Source: Bacteroidales bacterium (GTDB taxonomy: Bacteria > Bacteroidota > Bacteroidia > Bacteroidales > Porphyromonadaceae). From it: 8,476 bases of DNA. Below the pieces are notes generated by a model. It was given only the letters and a program-made list of their open reading frames with translations, had not been told where the DNA came from and searched no databases. The DNA lies in assembly GCA_004555765.1 (NCBI GenBank), contig SFHG01000070.1, positions 1-8,476 on the forward strand, written 5' to 3'. Shown here in pieces: positions 1-5,356 of the stretch. Both the position numbers and the translations under genes were made by a program. Each line of letters opens with the position of its first letter. Position 1 is the stretch's first letter.

Positions 1-78
1 TCTTGCAATACCCGAAAGGGTAATTCTATACACGATTATGCTTTATTGTGAGTTTCCCCGAAGAGAAATTCAAGGTGA

Positions 79-198
79 GACAATCTCTTCTGCCCTAAAA
101 ACAGTGCCTTTGTAACAACGAATCAAGAGCTCTTTGACGCATTGCAGAATAGCGAAAATCCATTATTCTATTCGGCATCGACGGTAAAGTATCATTAG
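79..198 (+). other. Possible C-terminal remnant of an upstream gene; 1-194 otherwise without a confident gene
   Basis: The frame from 79 to the TAG at 196-198 is open for 39 codons and reads like ordinary protein near its end (…SAFVTTNQELFDALQNSE…). It has no start codon, and the same frame upstream is broken by TGA at 49-51 and 76-78. A second frame is open from the window edge to TAA at 113-115. Two frames that are each protein-like over part of the stretch could mean the end of a frameshifted gene, but the pieces are too short to identify. The stop falls inside the left arm of the 195-237 stem-loop, which is a usual place for a gene end. This may equally be chance. Confidence 0.2.
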
Positions 199-237
199 AG
201 GGAGCCCCGAAAATCTCACTTTCGGTGCTCCCTCTAA
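195..237. terminator. Strong stem-loop, probable bidirectional terminator
   Basis: An 11-bp perfect outer stem (TTAGAGGGAGC 195-205 with GCTCCCTCTAA 227-237) is followed by one mismatch and a 6-bp inner stem (CCGAAA 207-212 with TTTCGG 220-225), closing a 7-nt loop. A moderately T-rich run follows on the plus strand (240-250). It lies about 95 bp beyond the stop of the minus-strand gene at 332-598, so it probably ends that operon and may also end whatever enters from the left. The inner stem and loop resemble the hairpin at 8095-8110. Confidence 0.7.
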
Positions 238-250
238 CTTAACTATTTTG

Positions 251-314
251 TTCCCAATCGGGTTATATCGTCACGCCATAGTTGACGGACATGTCTCATT
301 CCCGATCGGATTAT
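251..314. repeat. Short direct repeat pair
   Basis: TTCCCAATCGGGTTAT (251-266) and TTCCCGATCGGATTAT (299-314) match at 14 of 16 positions and are 48 bp apart, in the non-coding gap between the terminator and the minus-strand gene end. No function is evident. They could be operator-like half sites or a local duplication. Confidence 0.35.
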
Positions 315-331
315 TTGGAGACCCATCCTCG

Positions 332-598
332 TCAGCCGGGCAGGAAAGACGGCAGAAGGTTTCCGAACATAACCAAGAAAAAGAAAATCCGATTTTTTGC
401 GCGTCTCTTCATACGCGCCACGAAGTAGCCGAAAGAATACGAATATGCAACCAACATAGCCAGAACCCTCGCACTGAAATTCGCATTGATTATCAATTCC
501 CAGAGAACGATGATAAGCCCCACGGTGAAAAACAACAGACAGGCCAGATAGATGTAGTCTCTATCTCTCTTTATAAGACGATTTCGTGTAGCGTTCAT
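332..598 (-). CDS. Small hydrophobic membrane protein, possible partner/immunity-like protein
   Basis: This 88-residue protein of unrecognised family would sit in the inner membrane. Hydrophobic segments lie at about residues 15-37, 43-61 and 70-87. Basic stretches (residues 5-13, and RMKRRAKNR at 62-70) separate them and set the topology by the positive-inside rule. Its ATG (598-596) overlaps the TGA of the upstream gene as ATGA, the classical signature of translational coupling, so it should be made together with the secreted protein encoded by 595-1309. It would also share the promoter at 1392-1422 and the terminator at 195-237. A small multi-spanning protein coupled to a secreted, membrane-active-looking protein is what immunity proteins of bacteriocin pairs look like, but that role is inference. 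It could also be an assembly or export helper. Confidence 0.65.
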   Translation of the reverse strand: MNATRNRLIKRDRDYIYLACLLFFTVGLIIVLWELIINANFSARVLAMLVAYSYSFGYFVARMKRRAKNRIFFFLVMFGNLLPSFLPG

Positions 599-1309
599 GG
601 CACAATACGTTGGTTTTCTGAAGGTTCACTTTCTTCCATTGGCGCACTTTCTTCCATTGGCACATATGCCGAATAGTCGGATGACGAGCTGGTAAACATA
701 CAGTAAGTAAACTCAGCGGCAACTAAGGCAAGACCTATCCCCGACAGTGTTCTGCCTCCTACTTTTGCCGCTAATTTTATAGCGGCTCTAACCGCTCCTT
801 TACTCAATGTTCCTCTTGTTAGACCACCGATTAAAGCAATCCCTGTAGTAATATCTGTAGCCTCCAAAAAACAATCAATCGCTTTGTTACGACCATTGGT
901 TGCACCCGTATCACCCGGGGCTTGCGGTTCTTCTGATATTTCGGTTTCAACCATTTGTGCCGTGAAGTAGGAATTCAAGAAAAGCGCCAACCCCACAATA
1001 TCGGTGTCCGAGATGTGGTCAATGCCCTCTGTCTTGTCATAGACGTGATAGATATCGGAGGTTGATACGCCGAGATCCGAGAGGTAGGTCTTGGAGGGTG
1101 CCAAGAGTTCGACGGTCATCTGCGCCATAACATCCTGTTGCTCAGGTTCTGCAACCCCTTCCTCTTTAGCTCTGAGAGAACCTTTGGAGAGAAGCTCCCC
1201 CATAAGGTCAAGTTGGTTTGAAACCACAGCATTGTAATCGTTCAAGGTGGAGACCGATAAATCTTGAACCAGTGATAACTATGCAAACAAGGTAAACACT
1301 TTTCTTCAT
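595..1309 (-). CDS. Secreted protein with cysteine-bracketed Gly/Ala-rich segment; N-terminus split by a frame change
   Basis: The body is open from 1278 down to the TGA at 597-595. In that frame the only early start is TTG at 1245, giving 216 residues, and there is a TAG at 1281-1279. An ATG at 1309 in the neighbouring frame begins MKKSVYLVCIVITG, a good signal-peptide core, which stays open to 1208. The promoter at 1392-1422 is placed for this ATG. I infer one gene with a one-base frame change between about 1278 and 1210. In body numbering, residues 1-120 are polar and acidic. Residues 125-182 form a long Gly/Ala-rich, partly amphipathic segment (GIALIGG…AAIKLAAKVGG…GIGLALVAAEF) between Cys125 and Cys182. 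The tail carries a PMEESA/PMEESE duplication. No enzyme motif is visible. The segment suggests a membrane-inserting or bacteriocin-like protein. The family is not recognised, and a pseudogene or sequencing error is possible. Confidence 0.6.
627..662 (-). repeat. 18-bp tandem duplication inside the secreted-protein gene
   Basis: Two adjacent 18-bp units (CACTTTCTTCCATTGGCG at 627-644 and the same ending in A at 645-662) differ at one base. They encode consecutive hexapeptides PMEESA and PMEESE near the C-terminus. The unit length is a multiple of three, so copy-number change would lengthen or shorten the acidic tail without a frameshift. Confidence 0.85.
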
Positions 1310-1391
1310 AAATGGTTTGGTTTTGATTTGATGTTTTGCCTACTCTTGACTCGGATTTCGGCTGTTCCGAACCGTCATCTATCACGGTAAA

Positions 1392-1422
1392 CAAATGTAG
1401 TAAATTATTTTAACTCTACAAA
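1392..1422 (-). promoter_or_regulatory. Bacteroidota-type promoter for the 1309-332 operon
   Basis: Read on the minus strand, TTTG (1422-1419) is followed after exactly 19 bases by TACATTTG (1399-1392). This fits the Bacteroidota consensus of TTTG, 19-21 bases, TAnnTTTG. Transcription would start near 1385, leaving a leader of about 75 nt before the ATG at 1309. The leader includes a small TTCGG/CCGAA hairpin (1357-1371) and ends in an A-rich stretch typical of start sites in this phylum. Confidence 0.7.
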
Positions 1423-1732
1423 AATATTAAGATTACCGGGGCAGTCGTTAGTTCGTATGGATGGGAGCCAATCTAAGAGGGGAGTGAGGCGGCGATAAAA
1501 ATAGGGGATCGGAAAAATCTCTTAGTTGCGTGCGGGAAAGCTTCACTATTACGTCGAAGGGTCAGTGAGCGCATTAGTGACCTTGAGAAGAAAGCTGCGT
1601 CGGACGTGTTTTTATGACGCAAACACGGGACACACTTACTTCACAAGTCTCATAACTCCGTCCTTCGGGCTCCGGACTAACCCGGGGTACGCACCAAAGT
1701 CTCCACCCCGGTCTGTGCAAAAAAACATTTTC

Positions 1733-1765
1733 GGTCCGTATCCGGATTTCTTCCCGGTACGTACC
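1733..1765. repeat. Imperfect stem-loop related to the 8158-8197 hairpin
   Basis: GGTCCGTATCCGG (1733-1745) pairs with CCGGTACGTACC (1754-1765) with one mismatch and one bulged base, around an 8-nt loop. The string TCTTCCCGGTACGT, 14 bases across its loop and right arm, recurs exactly in the hairpin at 8158-8197. The two may be members of one small dispersed repeat. No T-tract follows, so a terminator role is not supported. Confidence 0.45.
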
Positions 1766-1796
1766 AAACCGAGACGTTTCTCCAAGAAGCTGTGTG

Positions 1797-1818
1797 GAGA
1801 CCTTTGAAAAAAGGCCTC
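1797..1818. other. Hairpin with GAAA tetraloop starting with a MITE-like end
   Basis: GAGACCTTT (1797-1805) pairs with AAAGGCCTC (1810-1818) with one A-C mismatch, closing a GAAA loop of the stable GNRA class. Its first ten bases, GAGACCTTTG, equal the start of the MITE-like terminal repeat found at 4906. This could be a decayed element end or an independent structure. Confidence 0.35.
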
Positions 1819-1846
1819 TGATACGGGAAACGTCAGTTTCTCGTGT

Positions 1847-1975
1847 GAGACTTTGCAGAATGCTTCAGATGCAAAGTGCTCCGGACTGAGGGCGACAGGA
1901 GTGTACCCCTTTTGTACACGACCGGGACCGGATGCCGAGACGGGCGTAGCAGATGAGGCATTATGCAAAAGTCTC
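1847..1975 (-). mobile_element. 129-bp MITE-like element, copy A
   Basis: Imperfect terminal inverted repeats of about 27 bp begin GAGAC-TTTGCA and end TGCAAAAGTCTC. Both sides carry the flank GTGT (1843-1846 and 1976-1979), a likely 4-bp target-site duplication. A short internal hairpin GTGTAC/GTACAC lies at 1901-1919. There is no room for a transposase, so movement would be in trans. The element aligns along much of its length with the element at 4906-5033 read in the opposite direction. Shared blocks include GGGCGAMAGGAGTGTAC and CGTAGCAGATGAGGC. Strand is assigned relative to copy B, taken as plus. Its right end lies about 90 bp upstream of ddl. The parent insertion sequence cannot be named from the sequence alone. 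Confidence 0.75.
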
Positions 1976-2001
1976 GTGTGGCGGATTTCGGATTTACGTG
2001 G

Positions 2002-2009
2002 TAATTTTG
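2002..2009 (+). promoter_or_regulatory. Candidate -7 element for ddl
   Basis: TAATTTTG matches TAnnTTTG and lies 58 bp upstream of the ddl start. No good TTTG box is seen 19-21 bases upstream, where the sequence is GC-rich. The upstream part of the promoter region comes close to the end of the MITE-like element. This is a weak prediction. Confidence 0.35.
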
Positions 2010-2067
2010 GCGAGGGAAAGGGAAAAGTCCGAAATGGTCACAACACAAAGAATCAATTGGTAAGACA

Positions 2068-3033
2068 ATGAAGAATATCGCAGTCGTAGCCGGCGGGTAC
2101 AGCGGAGAGTACAGCGTCTCCCTCAAGAGCCAAGCCGCCATCCTATCTTTCCTCGCCCCCATAAAGGCGTACCGCCTTTTCGCCGTCGTCATAGAGCGGA
2201 ACAGGTGGGAAGTACACACTTCGGAAGGCGTTTTCGACGTGGACAAAAACGACTTTTCTTTTACCGCTCCGGGCGGAGAGAGGATCAAGTTTGACTACTG
2301 CTATATGACGATACACGGCACGCCGGGCGAAGACGGTCTTTTCCTCGGTTATCTTGAGACTCTCGGCATCCCATTCTCGAGCTGTTCCGCACTCGTGAGT
2401 GCCCTCACTTTCAATAAATCCTTCTGCAACCGCTACCTCTCCTCTTTCGGTCTGCCGGTCTCCCGTGGGCTGACGGTAAAGCGGGGCGAAAGCAAGTCTC
2501 CGGAGGAGATTACCCGGGAGCTTGGTCTGCCCCTCTTCGTAAAGCCCAACTGCGGCGGCTCCAGCATCGCCACACACAAGGTCGAAAAGGTGGAAGAGCT
2601 TGATGAAGCGCTCCGATCCGCTTTCACCGCGGGTGACGAAGTCCTCGTCGAGCGTATGCTCGTCGGCACGGAAGTGACGTGCGGTTGCTACGAAGACGGC
2701 GAAGGGCTCCACGCCCTGCCCGTGACGGAAGTGGTGCCGAAGGGGACTTTTTTCGACTTTGACGCGAAGTACAACGGCGCATCGGACGAAATCACACCGG
2801 CGCGCATCCCGGAGGAACTTTCCCGTAAAGTACAGGACCGCACCAAAGCCGTCTACGACCATCTCGGGGCGAAAGGACTTATCCGCGTCGATTACATCAT
2901 AGAGGGTGGCGAACCCGTCCTCCTCGAAGTCAATACCACGCCCGGTATGACGACGGCGAGCTTCATTCCCCAGCAGGTACGCGCCGCAGGACTCGACATC
3001 ACGGACGTCCTCCACGCCATCATCGAGAAATAA
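2068..3033 (+). CDS. ddl: D-alanine--D-alanine ligase
   Basis: This cytoplasmic ATP-grasp enzyme joins two D-alanines using ATP, supplying the dipeptide end of the peptidoglycan precursor. At 321 residues it is full length for the family. Visible landmarks are the N-terminal GGYSGEYSVSL (9-19) with the substrate-site Glu14, HGTPGEDG (83-90), the ATP-binding VKPNCGGSS (158-165), the omega-loop AKYNG (233-237) whose Tyr is the D-Ala-type residue in Ddl enzymes, RVDY (273-276), and the metal-binding EVNTTPGMT (287-295). The ATG at 2068 is chosen because the conserved N-terminal strand begins at once; the region before it is non-coding. It appears monocistronic. The upstream neighbour is a MITE-like element and the downstream gene has its own promoter. 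It is GC-rich, like the operon at 5357-8035 and unlike the small secreted-protein genes. Confidence 0.95.
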   Translation: MKNIAVVAGGYSGEYSVSLKSQAAILSFLAPIKAYRLFAVVIERNRWEVHTSEGVFDVDKNDFSFTAPGGERIKFDYCYMTIHGTPGEDGLFLGYLETLGIPFSSCSALVSALTFNKSFCNRYLSSFGLPVSRGLTVKRGESKSPEEITRELGLPLFVKPNCGGSSIATHKVEKVEELDEALRSAFTAGDEVLVERMLVGTEVTCGCYEDGEGLHALPVTEVVPKGTFFDFDAKYNGASDEITPARIPEELSRKVQDRTKAVYDHLGAKGLIRVDYIIEGGEPVLLEVNTTPGMTTASFIPQQVRAAGLDITDVLHAIIEK

Positions 3034-3135
3034 AGTCCGGACTAACTAAGGAAGGGAGCCTCGAAGTCCATGCTCAAACGACAGCGCGGGGCTGTTTTCC
3101 GATCTTGTATTCTATAGGTGGAATGAGCCCTGCGC
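3034..3135. terminator. Post-ddl palindrome and stem-loop, possible terminator
   Basis: The perfect palindrome AGTCCGGACT (3034-3043) follows the stop codon directly. GCGCGGGGCT (3084-3093) pairs with AGCCCTGCGC (3126-3135) with a single G-U wobble, around a 32-nt loop. No T-tract follows the second stem at once; TTTTTG comes some 17 bases later and belongs to the next promoter. The structure could end ddl transcription or be repeat-derived. The loop is long for an intrinsic terminator. Confidence 0.35.
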
Positions 3136-3154
3136 CGGACATCTGATTCCCATT

Positions 3155-3183
3155 TTTGTTTTCAATAAAAATCACTATATTTG
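3155..3183 (+). promoter_or_regulatory. Bacteroidota-type promoter for the lipoprotein gene
   Basis: TATATTTG (3176-3183) matches TAnnTTTG exactly. TTTG at 3155-3158, within a T run, lies 17 bases upstream, and shifting to the start of the T run gives 19. Transcription would begin near 3190, giving a leader of about 50 nt that is A-rich before the ATG at 3239 and has no Shine-Dalgarno sequence. Confidence 0.65.
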
Positions 3184-3238
3184 TTCACGTAAGTATAATA
3201 TCTTTTCTTTAAACAACATTTAACTCAAACACGTTTTC

Positions 3239-4200
3239 ATGAAACAAAAAGTCTTAGCGTACGCTACACTCGTCCTTGTCTGCGGCCTTTATGCCTGCTC
3301 GAAACCCGTATCGTCTGAAACACCAGAGTTGGACAAAAACGCCCAGAGTAACGATCTCACGACACTCGTGAGCCAGGTCAAAGAAATCACCCATCAGCAA
3401 ATAATCCTAAATGGGTCACAAACCCGTGCGCCATGGTGGAAGTGGCTGATTTTTGGAGCTGCTGATGCCGGAGGTTACCTTCTAAGCGGAGGAAGTGTGT
3501 CAGTTGCGATAAGCGCTTCGACTTTGGCATGGACTGTTATGAAAGAAGAAGTGACAAAAGAAAAAAAGATGATAGTGATGAGCAGATTTCATCAGGTTCA
3601 GCACACCAATATGAAGCATATGTTTCACCACTTCAGGAAGCCACGGAAAGCGAAGCTCCTATTGACTATGGAGTAGCCGGCAATATCCACAATGAAGTCA
3701 TTGCAAAAACCTACAAAGACGAAGGACGTACATTCTTCGATTACTCACCCGAGCGGCAAAACAGGATTCTTTATGAGGAAACCATCAACTACACAGGAGA
3801 GGTTCCTCAAGAAACTGTTGAGGAATCCTTACAAATGGCAAGCAAAATTTCAAGCCTGATAAAAATTGATATGACTTCCGAACAATATGTGGATAAGCTC
3901 AAGACTCTCAGTAAGGATCCGAACATTACTATGGGATTTGACATCATACAATCCGTGATAACAGGATTGGAGAGAAGTCATCGTGGCACAAAAAGTTATC
4001 TTGACCGAGTTAACTATGCCATTGAGACATCACATATAGACAAAAAATTAAAAGAGACTATACAAGGGAGTGTATCAGTTGCTTACGCCAGCAGCAAACT
4101 CTGGAAGAGTGAAGCCTTGTATCAAAAGAAGGTTACTGTTGCTGACGAAGCCTCTGAAGGCAAAGCTGAGACACGAGAGCGGATGGGGGATGCCCATTGA
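3239..4200 (+). CDS. Putative lipoprotein split between two frames at a -1 slippery heptamer
   Basis: The first frame (3239-3676, 145 residues) begins with a type II signal peptide, MKQKVLAYATLVLVCGLYAC, with the lipid-bearing Cys at 20. It continues through a polar region, a WWKW motif (66-69) and a Gly/Ser-rich hydrophobic segment (about 70-100, …GAADAGGYLLSGG…), then reaches KEKK at 107-110. Beyond that its reading is atypical (His/Met/Lys-rich). The neighbouring frame, ending at 4200, continues naturally as DDSDEQISSGSAHQ… for about 210 polar, helix-rich residues. A -1 shift on the heptamer at 3562-3568 joins the two into a 320-residue protein. The family is not recognised. The lipid anchor and hydrophobic segment suggest an envelope protein associated with or inserted in a membrane. 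A programmed frameshift, transcriptional slippage on the A7 run, a decayed gene or a sequencing error all fit; I cannot separate them. Confidence 0.65.
3562..3594 (+). promoter_or_regulatory. Candidate -1 frameshift site: A AAA AAG heptamer plus downstream hairpin
   Basis: In the initiating frame the codons are GAA AAA AAG ATG, so the heptamer A AAA AAG (3562-3568) sits in the register used by the well-known E. coli dnaX frameshift site. Slipping back one base gives AAA AAA GAT and enters the long downstream frame. Seven bases after the heptamer, TGATGA (3576-3581) can pair with TCATCA (3589-3594) around a 7-nt loop. This 6-bp stem is AT-rich and weak. A purine-rich stretch (3541-3550) lies upstream. 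Position and direction match recoding, but one homopolymer error would look the same. Confidence 0.4.
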
Positions 4201-4371
4201 TTGAGACTTGATAAAAAGACTCATCGTATTTGGGGGAAGTTCCATTTTTACGAGACATAGTTGATGCACCTTCCAATTAGCAGTAAAGCGAGAAGCCTGA
4301 AACCTTCAAAGTTTTATTGGAGAGATGCTTTCACCGTTGCCGTAAGGTTATATGCAAACACATAATAATTT

Positions 4372-4887
4372 ATGAAACGACTGTTCTTTATTGCAGTGCT
4401 CACCGTTGCATTGCTACAGAACCACCTCCCTTTTTCCTTATATGGACAGGAAAGAGGGTTTACGTGGGGAGCAATGGCCAACTCAAGTCTGCTTTTCAAC
4501 AATTTTGTACCTGTCAATCTTGAAGTAATCACAGGCTATAACTTCAACTCCGATTTTTCGCTTGCACTCAAAGCAGAAGAGAACTATTCTCTTTTTAACG
4601 AAAGTGAAAACGGCAGTCATTATACGAACACCGTCCTCGGTATAATGGCAAAGTACAATTTCTACAAGTTCGGCAACGGCATACTTGACGCACGTGCAGG
4701 AAGTGGAGTGACTGTCACCCAAAAAGATTGGCAGTACTGGTATGGGGACATCGGTATTTACATCAAAGCAGGTCACGAGACGACCAAGCCGACATTGGGG
4801 ATAGGCACCCGCTACTATAAATCGTTCGGAACTTTTAAGAGTGACTATTGGCGAGTATATCTGTCCATCGGATTTACTTTCAACTAA
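4372..4887 (+). CDS. Probable outer-membrane beta-barrel protein
   Basis: This 171-residue protein starts with a Sec signal peptide (about residues 1-25; basic MKR, hydrophobic core FFIAVLTVALL, likely cut after …SLYG before QERG). The mature part shows about eight alternating, aromatic-edged strands separated by turns, for example GFTWGAMANSSLLF, VNLEVITGYNF, TVLGIMAKYNFYK, GDIGIYIKAG, PTLGIGTRYYKSF and the last strand RVYLSIGFTFN. A C-terminal strand rich in aromatic residues is usual for outer-membrane barrels. Size and strand number suggest a small eight-stranded barrel of the OmpA/OmpW-like size class, but no family motif is recognised. It lies 171 bp after the frame-split lipoprotein on the same strand with no clear promoter between, so co-transcription is possible. 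A MITE-like element begins 18 bp after its stop. Confidence 0.7.
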   Translation: MKRLFFIAVLTVALLQNHLPFSLYGQERGFTWGAMANSSLLFNNFVPVNLEVITGYNFNSDFSLALKAEENYSLFNESENGSHYTNTVLGIMAKYNFYKFGNGILDARAGSGVTVTQKDWQYWYGDIGIYIKAGHETTKPTLGIGTRYYKSFGTFKSDYWRVYLSIGFTFN

Positions 4888-4905
4888 AACGCCCGTAGAT
4901 TAACT

Positions 4906-5033
4906 GAGACCTTTGCATAGCGCCTCATCTGCTACGTTGCTTGCGGGATTCGGGCTTAGTCAAGAGTACCTTAGTACACTCCTTTCGCCCTCACCCTTGA
5001 CGTTTTGCATCTGAGGCACTCTGCAAAGGTCTC
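4906..5033 (+). mobile_element. 128-bp MITE-like element, copy B
   Basis: Terminal inverted repeats (GAGACCTTTGCA…CCTCATCTGC at 4906-4930 against the complementary end at 5008-5033) enclose about 75 bp without coding capacity. TAAC occurs on both sides (4901-4904 and 5034-5037), with one extra T between the left copy and the repeat, which suggests a 4-bp target duplication. The reverse complement aligns with copy A at 1847-1975 through both ends and the central GGGCGAMAGGAGTGTAC block. The pairing ends would make a long RNA hairpin just downstream of the barrel gene and might serve as its transcript end. Confidence 0.75.
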
Positions 5034-5295
5034 TAACCGGGATGGGGTGTGTCTAAATGTTATGCGAATCAAACAAGGGACATAATAACCCCGGAAGTAT
5101 AGGGGTCAAAAACGCGGGGCGCTAAGGCGGAGGGGAGAGCAGTGGTATATTATGAGTATAAGGCCTGTTCCGAACGCCGAAGGCAACGTGGCAATTCGGA
5201 CTTTTGGCACACCTCAGAGGCAGATTTCAGAGGGGAATCCATTCTCAGAAAGAGGAGATTCAAGGTTATTGTGTTTTTCGGAGAAGGGATTTCGT
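5034..5295. other. Intergenic region upstream of the glycosyltransferase operon
   Basis: No supported gene lies here. Open frames exist, but they are products of the GC-rich sequence and have no start context. A short TCCGAA/TTCGGA inverted pair occurs around 5169-5201. The only clear signal is the promoter at its right edge. Nothing else is seen. Confidence 0.5.
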
Positions 5296-5303
5296 TATCT
5301 TTG
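5296..5303 (+). promoter_or_regulatory. -7 element of the glycosyltransferase operon
   Basis: TATCTTTG matches TAnnTTTG exactly. A T-rich TGTTTTT lies at about the right distance upstream, though it is not a clean TTTG. Transcription from here would begin near 5310, after the possible start at 5204 and before the ATG at 5357. It therefore supports the shorter start for the first gene and a leader of about 45 nt. Confidence 0.55.
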
Positions 5304-5356
5304 CCGGCAGGAACGACTTCAACTTCCTCTGTCCGCTGAAAGACATCAGTGTACCT

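Larger units (their letters stand above)
1423..1846. other. Intergenic region with stem-loops and no supported gene
   Basis: This stretch lies between the divergent minus-strand operon and the MITE-like element upstream of ddl. The open frames that cross it lack a credible start context and have low-complexity, Pro/Arg/Lys-rich products, so I do not call a protein. It holds a CGTGTTT/AAACACG stem (1605-1611 with 1621-1627), a larger imperfect hairpin at 1733-1765 and a GAAA-loop hairpin at 1797-1818. It may contain decayed repeat sequence or a small RNA, but nothing identifies one. Confidence 0.45.

Noticed and set aside
248..676. 142-codon plus-strand frame over 332-676
   Set aside because: It is antisense to the ATGA-coupled minus-strand pair, which has a promoter, membrane spans and a terminator.
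1526..1807. Open frame of 93 codons on the plus strand
   Set aside because: It lies in repeat and hairpin-rich intergenic DNA, has no start context, and its Arg/Lys/Pro-rich composition looks like translated repeat sequence.
1636..2288. Antisense open frames over the MITE-like element and the start of ddl
   Set aside because: They run through inverted repeats and opposite a clear ddl coding frame, and show no domain-like sequence.
2143..3015. 290-codon antisense frame opposite ddl
   Set aside because: ddl carries all its family motifs on the plus strand. GC-rich codon use explains a long stop-free antisense frame.
4200..4371. Separate promoter for the barrel gene
   Set aside because: No TAnnTTTG match with a properly spaced upstream TTTG was found. 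TTTG near 4229 and TAGTTGAT near 4258 are too far apart and poorly matched.
5204..5356. Longer N-terminus for the GT87 protein from ATG 5204
   Set aside because: The extra 51 residues are charged and not family-like, and the TATCTTTG promoter lies inside them, so ATG 5357 is better.
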